DNA of 64,000 nt from the NCBI GenBank assembly GCA_001871195.1, contig MNXA01000039.1, positions 1 through 64,000 of the forward strand, written 5' to 3'. This document shows positions 10,862-20,991 of this stretch, piece by piece; the stretch's first letter is position 1; each line of letters begins with the position of its first letter. Source of the stretch: Zetaproteobacteria bacterium CG1_02_55_237 (GTDB taxonomy: Bacteria; Pseudomonadota; Zetaproteobacteria; Mariprofundales; Mariprofundaceae). The notes beneath the pieces are model-generated. The model did not search any database and was not told the origin of the DNA. It saw nothing but the letters and a program-made list of their open reading frames with translations. Made by a program: the position numbers and the translations under genes.

Positions 10862-11606
10862 GAGCTTCCTCACGCACCCAGTCATAACCGCGCTTCTCCA
10901 GTTCCAGGGCCAGCTTACGGTCGCCGGTTTTCAGGATGCGACCATCGACCAGCACATGAACGAGATCCGGCTCGATATAGTCGAGCAGGCGCTGGTAATG
11001 CGTCACCATGACAACGGCGCGATCGGCTGCACGCAGCTTATTCACGCCGCCGGCCACCACGCGCAGTGCGTCGATATCCAGACCTGAATCGGTTTCATCA
11101 AGGATGGCCAGGCTCGGCTCCAGCACGGCCATCTGGAAGATTTCATTGCGTTTCTTCTCGCCGCCGGAGAAGCCTTCGTTCACACCGCGCGACAGGAAGG
11201 CCTGATCCAGCTCGACCAGCTTGGCTTTTTCGCGTACCAGTTGCATGAACTCCATGGCATCCAGCTCTTCCAGACCCTGATGCTTGCGACGGGCGTTCAG
11301 TCCGGCCTTGAGTAGATACACATTGTTCACGCCGGGAATTTCCACCGGATACTGGAAGGCAAGGAATACACCCGCCCAGGCGCGCTCTTCCGGCTCCATG
11401 GCAAGCAGATCCTGCCCGTGGAAAGAAATGCTTCCGGCCGTCACCTCATAGCCATCGCGACCGGCAATAACATTGGACAGTGTGCTCTTGCCTGAGCCGT
11501 TCGGCCCCATGATGGCATGCACCTCACCGGGCTTCACCGTCAGGTTGATGCCCTTCAATATCTTCTTGCCATCTACCGAGGCATGCAGGTTTTCAATCTT
11601 CAACAT
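10854..11606 (-). CDS. sufC: SufC, ATPase of the SUF scaffold
   Basis: ABC-type ATPase of 250 residues that drives conformational change in SufBCD. Walker A is GPNGSGKS (35-42), the signature is GFSGGEKKR, Walker B is [12 protein letters not shown] and the H-loop is VMVTHYQ. SufC proteins typically carry EEPRAWAG-like text before the Q-loop, here [17 protein letters not shown]. The gene lies 20 bases after sufB. Confidence 0.97.
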   Translation of the reverse strand: MLKIENLHASVDGKKILKGINLTVKPGEVHAIMGPNGSGKSTLSNVIAGRDGYEVTAGSISFHGQDLLAMEPEERAWAGVFLAFQYPVEIPGVNNVYLLKAGLNARRKHQGLEELDAMEFMQLVREKAKLVELDQAFLSRGVNEGFSGGEKKRNEIFQMAVLEPSLAILDETDSGLDIDALRVVAGGVNKLRAADRAVVMVTHYQRLLDYIEPDLVHVLVDGRILKTGDRKLALELEKRGYDWVREEAHA

Positions 11607-11626
11607 ATTAAGAATCCTTTTCCATT

Positions 11627-13068
<1,442 letters not shown>

Positions 13069-13072
<4 letters not shown>

Positions 13073-13560
13073 TGTGGATTCCCATTCATTTCATTGCCCT
13101 GTGTGACCGGCATGCGCGCATCGGCATAACGTTTTTCCAGACGCAGTACCGGGGTGAAACCCGGTTCGATCATGTCGGCCAGCGAAATATCGCTGAGTGT
13201 GCCGCGCACTACCTGATTGATGATGTGCCAGTTGCCGCGCGTGTTGCAGTGTTCCTGCTGCTCGCAACGGCTGTGATCAAGACTGCACTCGGTGAGTGCG
13301 ATCGGCCCTTCAAGCGCGACGATGATGTCGCGGATGGAAATCTGGGATGCCTCGCGGGTCAGCCTATAGCCGCCACCAGCACCACGCACCGAGGTGAGCA
13401 GGCCGTCGCGCAACAGCAACTGAAGAATCTTGCTGACCGAGGGTGCGGGCAGGTGCGAACGGGCCGCGAGTGCCGCGGCATTGAGCACATGCTCTTCAGC
13501 CTGTGCCAGCTCGGTCATCAGCATGACGCCGTAGTCGGTCAGCCGCGTTATGCGGAACAT
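13069..13560 (-). CDS. Rrf2-family regulator of the SUF operon
   Basis: 163-residue Rrf2-family regulator with an N-terminal winged helix (about 1-70, including [13 protein letters not shown]) and three cysteines at 92, 99 and 105 ([15 protein letters not shown]) in the IscR spacing that binds a [2Fe-2S] cluster. It resembles the SUF-system regulator branch of Rrf2 proteins more than classical IscR. It is the first gene of the operon and lies directly downstream of an IscR-like operator, so negative autoregulation by the cluster-bound form is likely. Confidence 0.92.
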
Positions 13561-13575
13561 AAAGATATCCTGCTC

Positions 13576-13602
13576 ATAAGTCGGACCATTCTAGTCCGGT
13601 AT
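13576..13602 (-). promoter_or_regulatory. IscR type-1-like operator before the suf operon
   Basis: On the minus strand the site reads ATACCGGACT, then AGAAT, then GGTCCGACTTAT. This fits the IscR type 1 layout (ATA, spacer, GACT, five A/T-rich bases, AGTC, spacer, TAT) with a few mismatches and contains the dyad CGGAC-N7-GTCCG. It lies 16-42 bases upstream of the regulator ATG, where it would block transcription. Function is inferred from resemblance. Confidence 0.6.
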
Positions 13603-13710
13603 GAAAGAAGCGCAACCACAATAGTCCATTGCTGTTACATGGTTTTGTGTTTGGCGGTATGTAATTCAATGCAAACAATGGTTACGGTATGCCCGGACAG
13701 GAGGTGAGAT

Positions 13711-14442
13711 ATGCAACTGGCGCTGAGTACATGGCAGGAGGTGGAGCGGTATCTTGAGTCATCCACCGGCATCATTATTCCCATCGGCTCGACCGAACAG
13801 CACGGCCCGAACGGCCTGATCGGCACCGATGCCATCTGTCCCACACGCATTGCGCAGCAGATTGAAGCAAATGCGGATGTGTTAATTGCTCCAGCCATCA
13901 ACTACGGCATGTCGGCGCATCATATGGCCTTTGCCGGTTCGGTGACGCTGAAGCCAACCACCCTGATGCAGGTGGTGATAGATGTGGTTAGTTCGCTCCG
14001 GCAGCACGGCTTTACGCATTTCTATTTTCTCAACGGCCACGGCGGCAATATCCCGCCGGTCACATCGGCTTTCTCCGAGCTGTATGCAGGTATGTCCGAA
14101 AATGATCCGCCGCTGCGCTGCCGCATGGCCAACTGGTGGCGCAATGATGAAGTAAAGAAACTTGCCGCCGAGTTATACGGTGAAGCCGAGGGATTTCACG
14201 CCACGGTCAGCGAGGTGGCGCTGAGTTATTACGCTTATCCGGAAGCGGTTAAAAATGTATCCCTGACTCCCGAAGTCGCGCCGACCGATGAGTTCTTCGA
14301 TGCCTTCGATTTCCGCCGCAAATTTCCCGATGGTCGCATTGGCTCCAATCCTCAATTGGCGACAGTGGAAGCCGGTGAAAGATTCTGCCAACTCGCTGCC
14401 GAAGCACTAAGTGCTGATTATCGAAATTTTCTCGCAAGCTGA
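13711..14442 (+). CDS. creatininase-family amidohydrolase
   Basis: 243 residues with the creatininase fold. Metal-site residues are visible in GSTEQHGP (Glu29, His31), GTDAI (Asp40), NGHGGN (His110) and FHATVSEVAL (a later Glu). A strong ribosome site AGGAGGTGA precedes the ATG. The family includes creatinine amidohydrolase and enzymes of flavin, riboflavin-analogue and peptide cofactor pathways, so the substrate is unknown. It is divergent from the suf operon and followed by a terminator, so it is monocistronic. Confidence 0.88.
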   Translation: MQLALSTWQEVERYLESSTGIIIPIGSTEQHGPNGLIGTDAICPTRIAQQIEANADVLIAPAINYGMSAHHMAFAGSVTLKPTTLMQVVIDVVSSLRQHGFTHFYFLNGHGGNIPPVTSAFSELYAGMSENDPPLRCRMANWWRNDEVKKLAAELYGEAEGFHATVSEVALSYYAYPEAVKNVSLTPEVAPTDEFFDAFDFRRKFPDGRIGSNPQLATVEAGERFCQLAAEALSADYRNFLAS

Positions 14443-14466
14443 TTCGCTAAGGATATTTTTTCAATG

Positions 14467-14500
14467 AAAAGGGCCGCCTCATCCGAGGCGGCCCTTTTTT
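14467..14500. terminator. bidirectional terminator
   Basis: Stem AAAAGGGCCGCCTC / GAGGCGGCCCTTTT with an ATCC loop, T run on the right and A run on the left. It can end both the creatininase gene and the collagen-like gene that converges on it. Confidence 0.93.
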
Positions 14501-14520
14501 CTACTTTCATGTCGCAGATA

Positions 14521-15993
14521 TCAGTGCATCAGACACCGTGCGACGGCCCATATCTGTAGCGGTTGCGTTGAACTGTTCGAAACAGGGAAATAGCCATGCT
14601 GGGCTGTTACTGTCCAAGCATTCGGAGCACCAGGCTGATTCAGGAGAACCTGGAACAGATTGTAAGGCATGAGCCGAACTCCAGCGTTGGTTAATACCCT
14701 GTACCCCCCCCCCGTTGCAACGTATCCCACAGGGCAAATAGCAGCGACGGTTACAGGAGGGGCGTTGGGGATCAGCGGCACTGCAGCGGAGTAGGCCACA
14801 TATGCCCGCATGGGGTTGTTCGGGCCTGCCGGACCCTGTGGGCCTGGTACACCCTGTGGGCCTTGAATACCCGGAGGGCCAACAATGGACATGCCACGCA
14901 GACCCTGCGGGCCAACTGCACCTGCCGGGCCAGCCGGACCCGTGTGGCCTGTCAAGCCAACCGGACCCTGCGGGCCAACCGCACCATCAATACCGTTGGT
15001 GCCATTGATGCCGTCTGCACCTTTAGCGCCCTTTGGACCTGCTGGGCCTGTCAAGCCGATTGGACCCTGCGGACCAACAGCGCCATCAGCACCGTTGGTG
15101 CCATTGATGCCGTCTGCACCGTTTGCACCTGCTGGGCCAGTCAAACCAACCGGACCCTGCGGGCCAACCGCACCATCAACACCGTTGGTGCCATTGATGC
15201 CGTCTGCACCGTTTGCGCCTGCTGGGCCGGTCAAACCAACCGGACCCTGAGGGCCAACCGCACCATCAACACCGTTGGTGCCATTGATGCCGTCTGCACC
15301 GTTTGCGCCTGCTGGGCCAGTCAAACCAACCGGACCCTGAGGACCAACCGCACCATCAACACCGTTGGTGCCATTGATGCCGTCTGCACCTGCAGGGCCT
15401 GTCAAACCGATCGGGCCCTGAGGGCCGGTTGCACCTTTAGCTCCGGTCAAACCAATCGGACCCTGAGGACCAACCGCACCATCAACACCGTTGGTGCCAT
15501 TGATGCCGACTGCACCTGCAGGGCCTGTCAAACCGATCGGACCCTGAGGGCCTACAGCACCAGTTGCGCCTGTATCACCCTTCAGGCCCTGAGGGCCGGT
15601 TAAACCGATCGGACCTTGTGGACCGACTGCACCGTCAACACCGTTGGTTCCGTTAATACCATCTGCACCCGCGATACCCTGTGGTCCTTGCGCGCCGGTT
15701 GCACCGGTCAGACCCTGCGGGCCGGGTGTTAGTTGAATGTTTGCAATGGCGCTCGCGTTTCCCGCAATGGCTGCGGCATTCGCATCCACCTTGGCGGCCA
15801 CACCGCTTAACTTCAGCTTATTGTTGGTAATATCGGAATCATGTTTGCTGGTTTTTGCTTTCTCAGAAGCAATCTCAAGATCATGCCTGTCCTCTCGTAC
15901 CTCATCTGCCAATGCAGGCTGGGCAAAGGATACCGACATCAACAATGCTAATCCCGCCACCCATGGGTTATTTGGTGTTACTATATATTTCAT
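14521..15993 (-). CDS. exported collagen-like protein
   Basis: 490 residues from the ATG at 15993, which has a GGGAGAGGG ribosome site. A signal peptide ([18 protein letters not shown], cut near residue 29) precedes a charged linker (31-90). Residues 91-392 are Gly-X-Y triplets, about 93 in a row, then one IV interruption and 7 more. Common triplets are [27 protein letters not shown] and GAV. The last 98 residues form a separate domain with two cysteines ([15 protein letters not shown] and AVARC). The layout suggests a secreted trimeric stalk with a C-terminal trimerisation or binding head. No LPXTG or autotransporter barrel is visible, so how it is held at the surface is unknown. Confidence 0.88.
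   Translation of the reverse strand: MKYIVTPNNPWVAGLALLMSVSFAQPALADEVREDRHDLEIASEKAKTSKHDSDITNNKLKLSGVAAKVDANAAAIAGNASAIANIQLTPGPQGLTGATGAQGPQGIAGADGINGTNGVDGAVGPQGPIGLTGPQGLKGDTGATGAVGPQGPIGLTGPAGAVGINGTNGVDGAVGPQGPIGLTGAKGATGPQGPIGLTGPAGADGINGTNGVDGAVGPQGPVGLTGPAGANGADGINGTNGVDGAVGPQGPVGLTGPAGANGADGINGTNGVDGAVGPQGPVGLTGPAGANGADGINGTNGADGAVGPQGPIGLTGPAGPKGAKGADGINGTNGIDGAVGPQGPVGLTGHTGPAGPAGAVGPQGLRGMSIVGPPGIQGPQGVPGPQGPAGPNNPMRAYVAYSAAVPLIPNAPPVTVAAICPVGYVATGGGYRVLTNAGVRLMPYNLFQVLLNQPGAPNAWTVTAQHGYFPVSNSSTQPLQIWAVARCLMH
14818..15723 (-). repeat. Gly-X-Y coding repeat tract
   Basis: This 0.9-kb tract encodes the collagen-like triplets. Units drift from short 27-45 bp blocks at its 5' end (minus strand) to near-perfect 90-bp units in the middle, a pattern expected from unequal crossing-over. 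Confidence 0.9.
15121..15390. repeat. three near-identical 90-bp tandem units
   Basis: Units starting at 15121, 15211 and 15301 differ at only a few positions (for example GGGCCAG versus GGGCCGG, and CTGCGGG versus CTGAGGG). Each encodes ten Gly-X-Y triplets. They are young enough for copy number to vary between strains. Confidence 0.9.
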
Positions 15994-16143
15994 CAGCCCT
16001 CTCCCTGTGCACATCCCGACGGATGCGCTTATATATTGTTGTTCCCCATTGAGAGGGCTGGTGTATTGATGAGGCCAACAGATGCCGTCGCGCCAATAGT
16101 GAACCGGCGAACCCTATGAAAGGGAGGGAATAAAACATATTAG

Positions 16144-16173
16144 ACCTTGGATATACGACCAGTCGTACGACTT
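16144..16173. promoter_or_regulatory. palindromic box 1
   Basis: ACCTTGGATATACGAC followed by CAGTCGTACGACTT. The core TACGAC-CA-GTCGTA is a perfect 6-bp inverted repeat with a 2-base spacer. It lies about 150 bases upstream of the collagen-like gene and shares its first 16 bases exactly with box 2. It is probably an operator for a LuxR-type regulator. Confidence 0.6.
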
Positions 16174-16200
16174 TTGTCTGGGGAGTCAGGCGCTGATGAA

Positions 16201-16590
16201 TCAGATGGCTGTCTGCAAGACCTGCAGTCTTTTCTTCAAATCATTGAAATTGATCGGTTTGGTGAGCACTGGGATTTGCTTGCAGGCAATTTCATTCTGC
16301 AGGGCTTGGCTGGAATAGCCGCTCATGGCAATGATGGGTAATGTTGCATGGTGCCTGCGAACATGCTGAATCAATTCCAAACCATTCACATGCGGCATGC
16401 ATATATCCGTAATCAATATGTCCAGTTGCGATGCGAGCTTGTTAAAAAGCGCCATGGCCTGCCAGCCATCGGGTGTCATCGTGACCTGATGGCCCAGCCG
16501 CTCAAGAAACTCATGAAAAATCTCGCGAATGGTCGGATCGTCTTCCGCGACCAGTATGTGGAGTTTTCGATTGCTACAGGATTCGCCCAT
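16201..16590 (-). CDS. single-domain response regulator
   Basis: 129 residues forming one receiver domain and nothing else. The acidic pair is in LVAEDDPTIRE, the phosphoacceptor Asp in LDILITDICMPHVNG, Ser in PIIAMSGYS and Lys in PVLTKPI. With no output domain it acts by binding a partner or as an intermediate in a phosphorelay. It lies between the two palindromic boxes, with box 2 about 75-105 bases upstream of its start, and next to a LuxR-type regulator and a hybrid kinase. Confidence 0.92.
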   Translation of the reverse strand: MGESCSNRKLHILVAEDDPTIREIFHEFLERLGHQVTMTPDGWQAMALFNKLASQLDILITDICMPHVNGLELIQHVRRHHATLPIIAMSGYSSQALQNEIACKQIPVLTKPINFNDLKKRLQVLQTAI

Positions 16591-16663
16591 ATCTCCTCCC
16601 GATCACATCATACTGGATGCAATCGGGAAGAGCATAATTTCGCCCGGAAGAAAAACCCATTGC

Positions 16664-16693
16664 ACCTTGGATATACGACTAGTTGTATGACCT
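16664..16693. promoter_or_regulatory. palindromic box 2
   Basis: ACCTTGGATATACGAC followed by TAGTTGTATGACCT. It matches box 1 except for single C-to-T changes in the right half (core TACGAC-TA-GTTGTA). It lies in the divergent promoter region between the receiver-only gene and the LuxR-type regulator gene. Confidence 0.6.
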
Positions 16694-16733
16694 TTTTCTT
16701 GTGATGGGTTGTGTTATCTATTAGAAATCACCC

Positions 16734-17357
16734 GTGCAAATTCTCCTGATTGATGACCATGAACTTTTCCGCTCCGGGATGGCGACAGCCCTGCGTATGC
16801 TTGATGAAAGCGTGGCCATTCTTGAGGCTGATTCCATCGCTTCCGGCCTGTCTGTCATTGAAACAACAAGCAGTACGCTTGATCTTGTTCTGCTTGATCA
16901 TGAGTTGCCCGATGGAAACGGCATCTCCCTGTTGCAGCGTATCCGTATGAATCACCCGCTTATCCCTGTGGCCATGCTTTCCGGCGTGGAATGCCCGAAG
17001 CTCATGAAGCAGGCGCTGGAAGCCGGTGCCCTGGGTTATCTCCCTAAAGCCACCAGCACACCTATCGTACTTTCGGCAATCCATCTCATGTTATCCGGTG
17101 GCATCTATGTGCCGCCCAAGCTGTTGCCTTCGCTTGGCGCATCTTTGCCCTCCCATGCGGTGCAGGCGAAGGTGAGCGATGAAGGGTTGACCGAGCGACA
17201 ACTGGAAGTGATGAACCTGATTGGTCAGGGCTTGTCGAACAAAGAGATTGCCTGGCGGCTGAATATCAGCGAAGGCACCGTCAAGGCGCATGTCACGGTC
17301 ATTTTGAAAGCCAAAGGGGTGCACAGCCGCAAGCTGCTTATTGTTTCAGGCGGTTAG
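16734..17357 (+). CDS. NarL/FixJ-type response regulator
   Basis: 207 residues from a GTG start: an N-terminal receiver (IDDHELFRSG, phosphoacceptor in LVLLDHELPDG, Lys in LGYLPKATS) and a C-terminal LuxR helix-turn-helix (about 148-203; LTERQLEVMNLIGQGLSNKE, ISEGTVKAHV). It is a DNA-binding response regulator. It converges on a hybrid kinase 21 bases away, its probable partner, and has a palindromic box about 40-70 bases upstream, which suggests autoregulation. Targets could include the collagen-like gene, which carries the same box. Confidence 0.93.
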   Translation: MQILLIDDHELFRSGMATALRMLDESVAILEADSIASGLSVIETTSSTLDLVLLDHELPDGNGISLLQRIRMNHPLIPVAMLSGVECPKLMKQALEAGALGYLPKATSTPIVLSAIHLMLSGGIYVPPKLLPSLGASLPSHAVQAKVSDEGLTERQLEVMNLIGQGLSNKEIAWRLNISEGTVKAHVTVILKAKGVHSRKLLIVSGG

Positions 17358-17378
17358 GAAAAGCTGCTGGCAGCTAGA

Positions 17379-19382
17379 TTAGGGTCTGTTCTGCCTCAGA
17401 AACAATTTCAATTTGGCAGGCATTACAGGCTTTTGCAGCATGAAAACACCTGAGTTGGTAATCTCCTGAAGTACTTCTTCTTGGGTTTCCCCGGTCATAA
17501 TCACGGCGGGGATTTGCTTCTTAAACAGGGTCCGGATCTCTTGAGCCACCTGCAAGCCGGTTGCATTGCACGGCAGCCTGTAGTCTGCAATCAGCGCATC
17601 CGGCATCCACCCATCCTTTACAATCGCCAGCGCCTCACCGGAGCTGCCGGCTATCATGACTTCGCAGCCCCATTCCTGCATGAGGATCGCGGCTGATTTC
17701 CGGATGGCTGCATCATCCTCAAGAATCAGGACGCGCATGCCGGCAAACGATTCGTGCTGCAAAGATAAAGCTGAAGGCGCACTGGCGGTCTCGACAGTCT
17801 CCGCCTTCGGCAAGGTGATGCGGAAGCAGCTGCCATGCCCCGATCGGGATGCAACTTCGATCGTATGATCCGGTAGTAAATGCACCATCCGGTTCACAAT
17901 GGACAGGCCCAGGCCAAGCCCTTTGCTCCTGTCCCGCTCAGGATTTCCCAGCTGATAAAATTCATCAAAAATATGCTCCAGCTGCTCTTCAGGAATGCCA
18001 ATTCCCGTATCCCGGACTTCAACCAGCACTTTGCCCTGCCTACAACGACAGGCCACCAGAATTTTGCCGTGATCCTCTGTGTAGCAAATGGCATTGCTTA
18101 CTAGGTTGTTCAAAATGCATTCGAGCATCATAAGGTCGGATTCAACATCACAACACGTTAAACGTGCCCGTAGATCAATCTTCTTTTTTTGCGCAATTAG
18201 GGAATAATCTCTGATCAGGTTATCAATGAGTATGTTGAGCTTGATCGGTTGCAGCTTGGGCACGACCACCCCTGCATCCAGTTTCGAAATGTCGAGCAGG
18301 GCATCCATAATCCGCCCCATTGAGCTGTGGGACTCCCGCAGGGCCGCAATCATCTCAATATCTTCGGACTGTTTAAGTCGTTGCGAAAGGATCTCGATGT
18401 AGAGCGACATGGCTTGCATCGGCTGGCGAAGATCATGGCTGGCCGAGGCCAGAAAACGGGTTTTTTCAGCGCTGGCATGATCAGCTTTGTCTTTAGCTAG
18501 GCGGAGTGCCTTTGTTCGTCTTTCGACCTCTTTCTCCAGCAGCTCATTATGATTCACAAGCCTCTGTTGATTCTCCATCAACATCTTAAATTCAGTGATG
18601 TCGCCGGCTGTACCAATCAAGCGTATCGGGTTACCAGTTTCCGATCGATCGATAACCTTTCCGCGCGTGAGCAACCATACGTATTCACCACTTTCAGATC
18701 GAACTTGCTGTTCAATTGCATAATTATCGGTTTTGTTGTCTAAAATATCCTGAAACAGTTGCAAAGTCTTGGCCTGACTATCCGGATGCAATCGTTCTGC
18801 CCAATCATTCAGATAATAATTCGCGTTCGGCAAGGTCATGTCAAAACCCAATATTTCTTTCATGCGCTTCGAAACCGTATTTACCCCGGTAAGAAAATTG
18901 TAGTCCCATACACCATCGCCGGATCCCTCAAGAGCAAATAGCCAGCGCTCTTTGTTTAGCCGGAGCGCTTCATTAAGATGTTTCTGTTCGGTGATGTCAC
19001 TGGCTATGCATAACCGGACAGGGCGATTGTTAAGCTGAATCATGCGGATGCAGTAGGAAACCCAGACTACCCCCTCATCTTTGCGCGCTAGCTGCATTTC
19101 ATGTTGATTACATTTCTCACCGCAGCCTTTGCCCAAAATGTTTGTTTGTCTGAATTCTTCTTGAAAGTCCTCTTGGATGATTGCCAGAAAAGGCATGCCT
19201 AGCAGTTCGTGCTCTGAATAGCCTGTCAAAGATAGGGCAAAAGAATTGGCATAGCAGATGTTTTCGCCCTGCAGAACAAACACTGCTTCTTGCATGGACT
19301 CGACAACGGTTTGAAAAAAGCCCGCATCATCAATAGCCCTGCAATGACCTGCAAGACTATTGGTTAACGACCCCTCCTCCAT
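17379..19382 (-). CDS. PAS hybrid histidine kinase
   Basis: 667 residues without convincing membrane segments. Two PAS domains (about 20-135 and 140-270, each ending in an ITEQK or ITEFK signature), a coiled linker, HisKA with SASHDLRQPMQAMS, HATPase (NLVSNAICYT, VRDTGIGIP, GLGLGLSIVNRMV) and a C-terminal receiver (LILEDDAAIRK, ALIADYRLP, LQKPVMP). The SHDLRQP H-box is typical of kinases that pair with NarL-type regulators such as the one convergent at 16734-17357. The signal is unknown; the PAS domains point to a cytoplasmic cue. It has only a weak ribosome site. Confidence 0.92.
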   Translation of the reverse strand: MEEGSLTNSLAGHCRAIDDAGFFQTVVESMQEAVFVLQGENICYANSFALSLTGYSEHELLGMPFLAIIQEDFQEEFRQTNILGKGCGEKCNQHEMQLARKDEGVVWVSYCIRMIQLNNRPVRLCIASDITEQKHLNEALRLNKERWLFALEGSGDGVWDYNFLTGVNTVSKRMKEILGFDMTLPNANYYLNDWAERLHPDSQAKTLQLFQDILDNKTDNYAIEQQVRSESGEYVWLLTRGKVIDRSETGNPIRLIGTAGDITEFKMLMENQQRLVNHNELLEKEVERRTKALRLAKDKADHASAEKTRFLASASHDLRQPMQAMSLYIEILSQRLKQSEDIEMIAALRESHSSMGRIMDALLDISKLDAGVVVPKLQPIKLNILIDNLIRDYSLIAQKKKIDLRARLTCCDVESDLMMLECILNNLVSNAICYTEDHGKILVACRCRQGKVLVEVRDTGIGIPEEQLEHIFDEFYQLGNPERDRSKGLGLGLSIVNRMVHLLPDHTIEVASRSGHGSCFRITLPKAETVETASAPSALSLQHESFAGMRVLILEDDAAIRKSAAILMQEWGCEVMIAGSSGEALAIVKDGWMPDALIADYRLPCNATGLQVAQEIRTLFKKQIPAVIMTGETQEEVLQEITNSGVFMLQKPVMPAKLKLFLRQNRP

Positions 19383-19698
19383 ATCAACCCCCTAACAATT
19401 CATTCAGCGATTTTGCTGGGAACGGTGTAAGCAAACGAATAAAAAATAATACTTGTTCTTAACAATCCCATCCCCATGGTTCATGCGTACTCAGCAGACT
19501 CCCCTGCAAAAGGCTGCGAATATACGAATTTTCCCCTCAAATATATGTTCAAAGAACATCTCTACCCGGCAGAGGGGGGTATCTGCGGTGCATATAAAAG
19601 AGGGACTATATGAGGAAGGGGGTGTTGCCAACAAGGCCGGGAATTCAAGATTTTATGACACATCAGGGAAGCTGGGTGATAGAAGCACCATTTGTTGA
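19383..19698. other. intergenic region, no gene seen
   Basis: About 320 bases between the divergently reading kinase promoter side and the ccsB terminator. It is AT-rich near 19440-19460, which could hold the kinase promoter. An 81-codon open frame on the plus strand has no ribosome site or family resemblance and I do not call it. Confidence 0.5.
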
Positions 19699-19731
19699 TA
19701 AAAAAGAAGGCGGACCAAGGCCCGCCTTCTT
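19699..19731 (-). terminator. terminator of the ccsB operon
   Basis: Stem AAGAAGGCGG / CCGCCTTCTT (19704-19713 with 19722-19731) followed on the minus strand by a T run. It lies 25 bases beyond the ccsB stop. Confidence 0.88.
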
Positions 19732-19755
19732 TGATGCGATAGCCTGCTTCAGGCT

Positions 19756-20991
19756 TTACAGGCGACCGTAAGAGTGCAGACCGGAGAGATACATATTCAC
19801 GCCGATGAAGCAGAACACGGTGACCAGGAAGCCGGCAACCGTCCACCAGGCCAGTGAATGGCCCTTCCAGCCGTGCGACACGCGTACATGCAGGTAGGCG
19901 CCGTAGGTCAGCCAGACAATCAGTGCCCAGGTTTCTTTCGGATCCCAGGACCAGTAACCGCCCCATGCTTCAGCTGCCCATGCCGCACCCAGAATGGTGG
20001 CCAGGGTGAAGGCCGGAAAGCCGATGGCAACAGCCTTGTAGCCCAGCTGATCAAGTTGATCGAGGCTCGGGAACACGGCCAGCAGGCTTGCCTTGGCGCC
20101 GCGCTTCTCAAGGTGTTCGCGCACCAGATAAGCCATGCCAGCACCACAGGCCACCGCGAAGGAGCCGTAACCGACGAAGTTCATTGGTACATGAATCTTC
20201 ATCCAGTAGGACTGCAGGGCAGGCACCAGAGGCTTGATCTCAGCATGCCCATGTGCCGAGAGCCAGATGCCGAAGAACACGCCTGCTGAGACCAGCGGCA
20301 GCACGAAAGCACCCATGGCACGAGCCTTGTAGCGACTCTCCAGTGTCAGATAAACGATGGTCGTGATGCAGAACAGCAGAATGAACACCTCGTACAAATT
20401 GGACACCGGTGCATGGCCGATTTCGACATCCAGCATGTAAGACTCATACCAACGCAGCAGCAGAGCCGAACCGCCGGCATAGATGCCGACCCAGGCGCTG
20501 GCTGTGGCTAGACGGCCGACGATGGAGGCTGGAGCGAACAGGTGCGTGATATACAGCAGGGCCGAAGCGAGCAGCGTGACATTCATGGTCATGATGATGC
20601 TGCCGGAGAGCAGATTGGACTGATCAAGGTAGTTGTACGCATCAGCGGCGGGCTCAAAGAGCACCTCCACCGCGGTTAGCAGAATCATCAGCAGTGCGCC
20701 GTCCAGAAACGGGACGATATTGACCGAAGCTTTCGACTCGGTGATGGATGGCTTGGCCATGCCCAGTGCGGTTCCTGTTGCCAGTCCAGCCAATGCCCCG
20801 ATACCAATCCAGCTGAATGATGAGGCGGTTAGGAAGAACAGCAGTCCATCATCGCCGTAGCCGTCCGGTCCGAACATAGCATAGGCGGAAACGCCGATAA
20901 TAGCGCCAAGATAGGTGCAAAAGCGGGCAAAGCCGGGCAGCCCCCGGTTGATGCCATCAAGCGTAAATCGTGATGCGGTTATTGCCGTCAT
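19756..20991 (-). CDS. ccsB: System II cytochrome c maturation, CcsA/CcsB (ResC)
   Basis: 411-residue polytopic membrane protein with about ten hydrophobic segments. The tryptophan-rich haem-handling motif WGGYWSWDPKETW is at 343-355, flanked by conserved histidines (for example KIHVPMN near 268). With ResB it forms the synthetase that exports haem and attaches it to apocytochromes c in the periplasm. Its start overlaps the resB stop by four bases. The nomenclature (CcsA, CcsB, ResC) differs between databases. Confidence 0.95.
   Translation of the reverse strand: MTAITASRFTLDGINRGLPGFARFCTYLGAIIGVSAYAMFGPDGYGDDGLLFFLTASSFSWIGIGALAGLATGTALGMAKPSITESKASVNIVPFLDGALLMILLTAVEVLFEPAADAYNYLDQSNLLSGSIIMTMNVTLLASALLYITHLFAPASIVGRLATASAWVGIYAGGSALLLRWYESYMLDVEIGHAPVSNLYEVFILLFCITTIVYLTLESRYKARAMGAFVLPLVSAGVFFGIWLSAHGHAEIKPLVPALQSYWMKIHVPMNFVGYGSFAVACGAGMAYLVREHLEKRGAKASLLAVFPSLDQLDQLGYKAVAIGFPAFTLATILGAAWAAEAWGGYWSWDPKETWALIVWLTYGAYLHVRVSHGWKGHSLAWWTVAGFLVTVFCFIGVNMYLSGLHSYGRL

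Noticed and set aside
14863-15603. A 246-codon frame on the plus strand, opposite the collagen-like gene
   Set aside because: It is the antisense image of the Gly-X-Y repeats; low-complexity Thr/Cys/Arg composition with no ribosome site.
14818-15723. Regular repeats that might be taken for a CRISPR array
   Set aside because: Units are contiguous with no unique spacers and stay in a coding frame for Gly-X-Y triplets.
16144-16693. The two boxes as attachment sites or target duplications of an inserted cassette
   Set aside because: Considered because they are direct repeats about 520 bases apart around one gene, but each has a palindromic core at promoter positions and no recombinase is nearby. 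Not fully excluded.
19453-19698. An 81-codon plus-strand frame in the ccsB/kinase gap
   Set aside because: No ribosome site, no hydrophobic or domain pattern, and its end overlaps the ccsB terminator zone.
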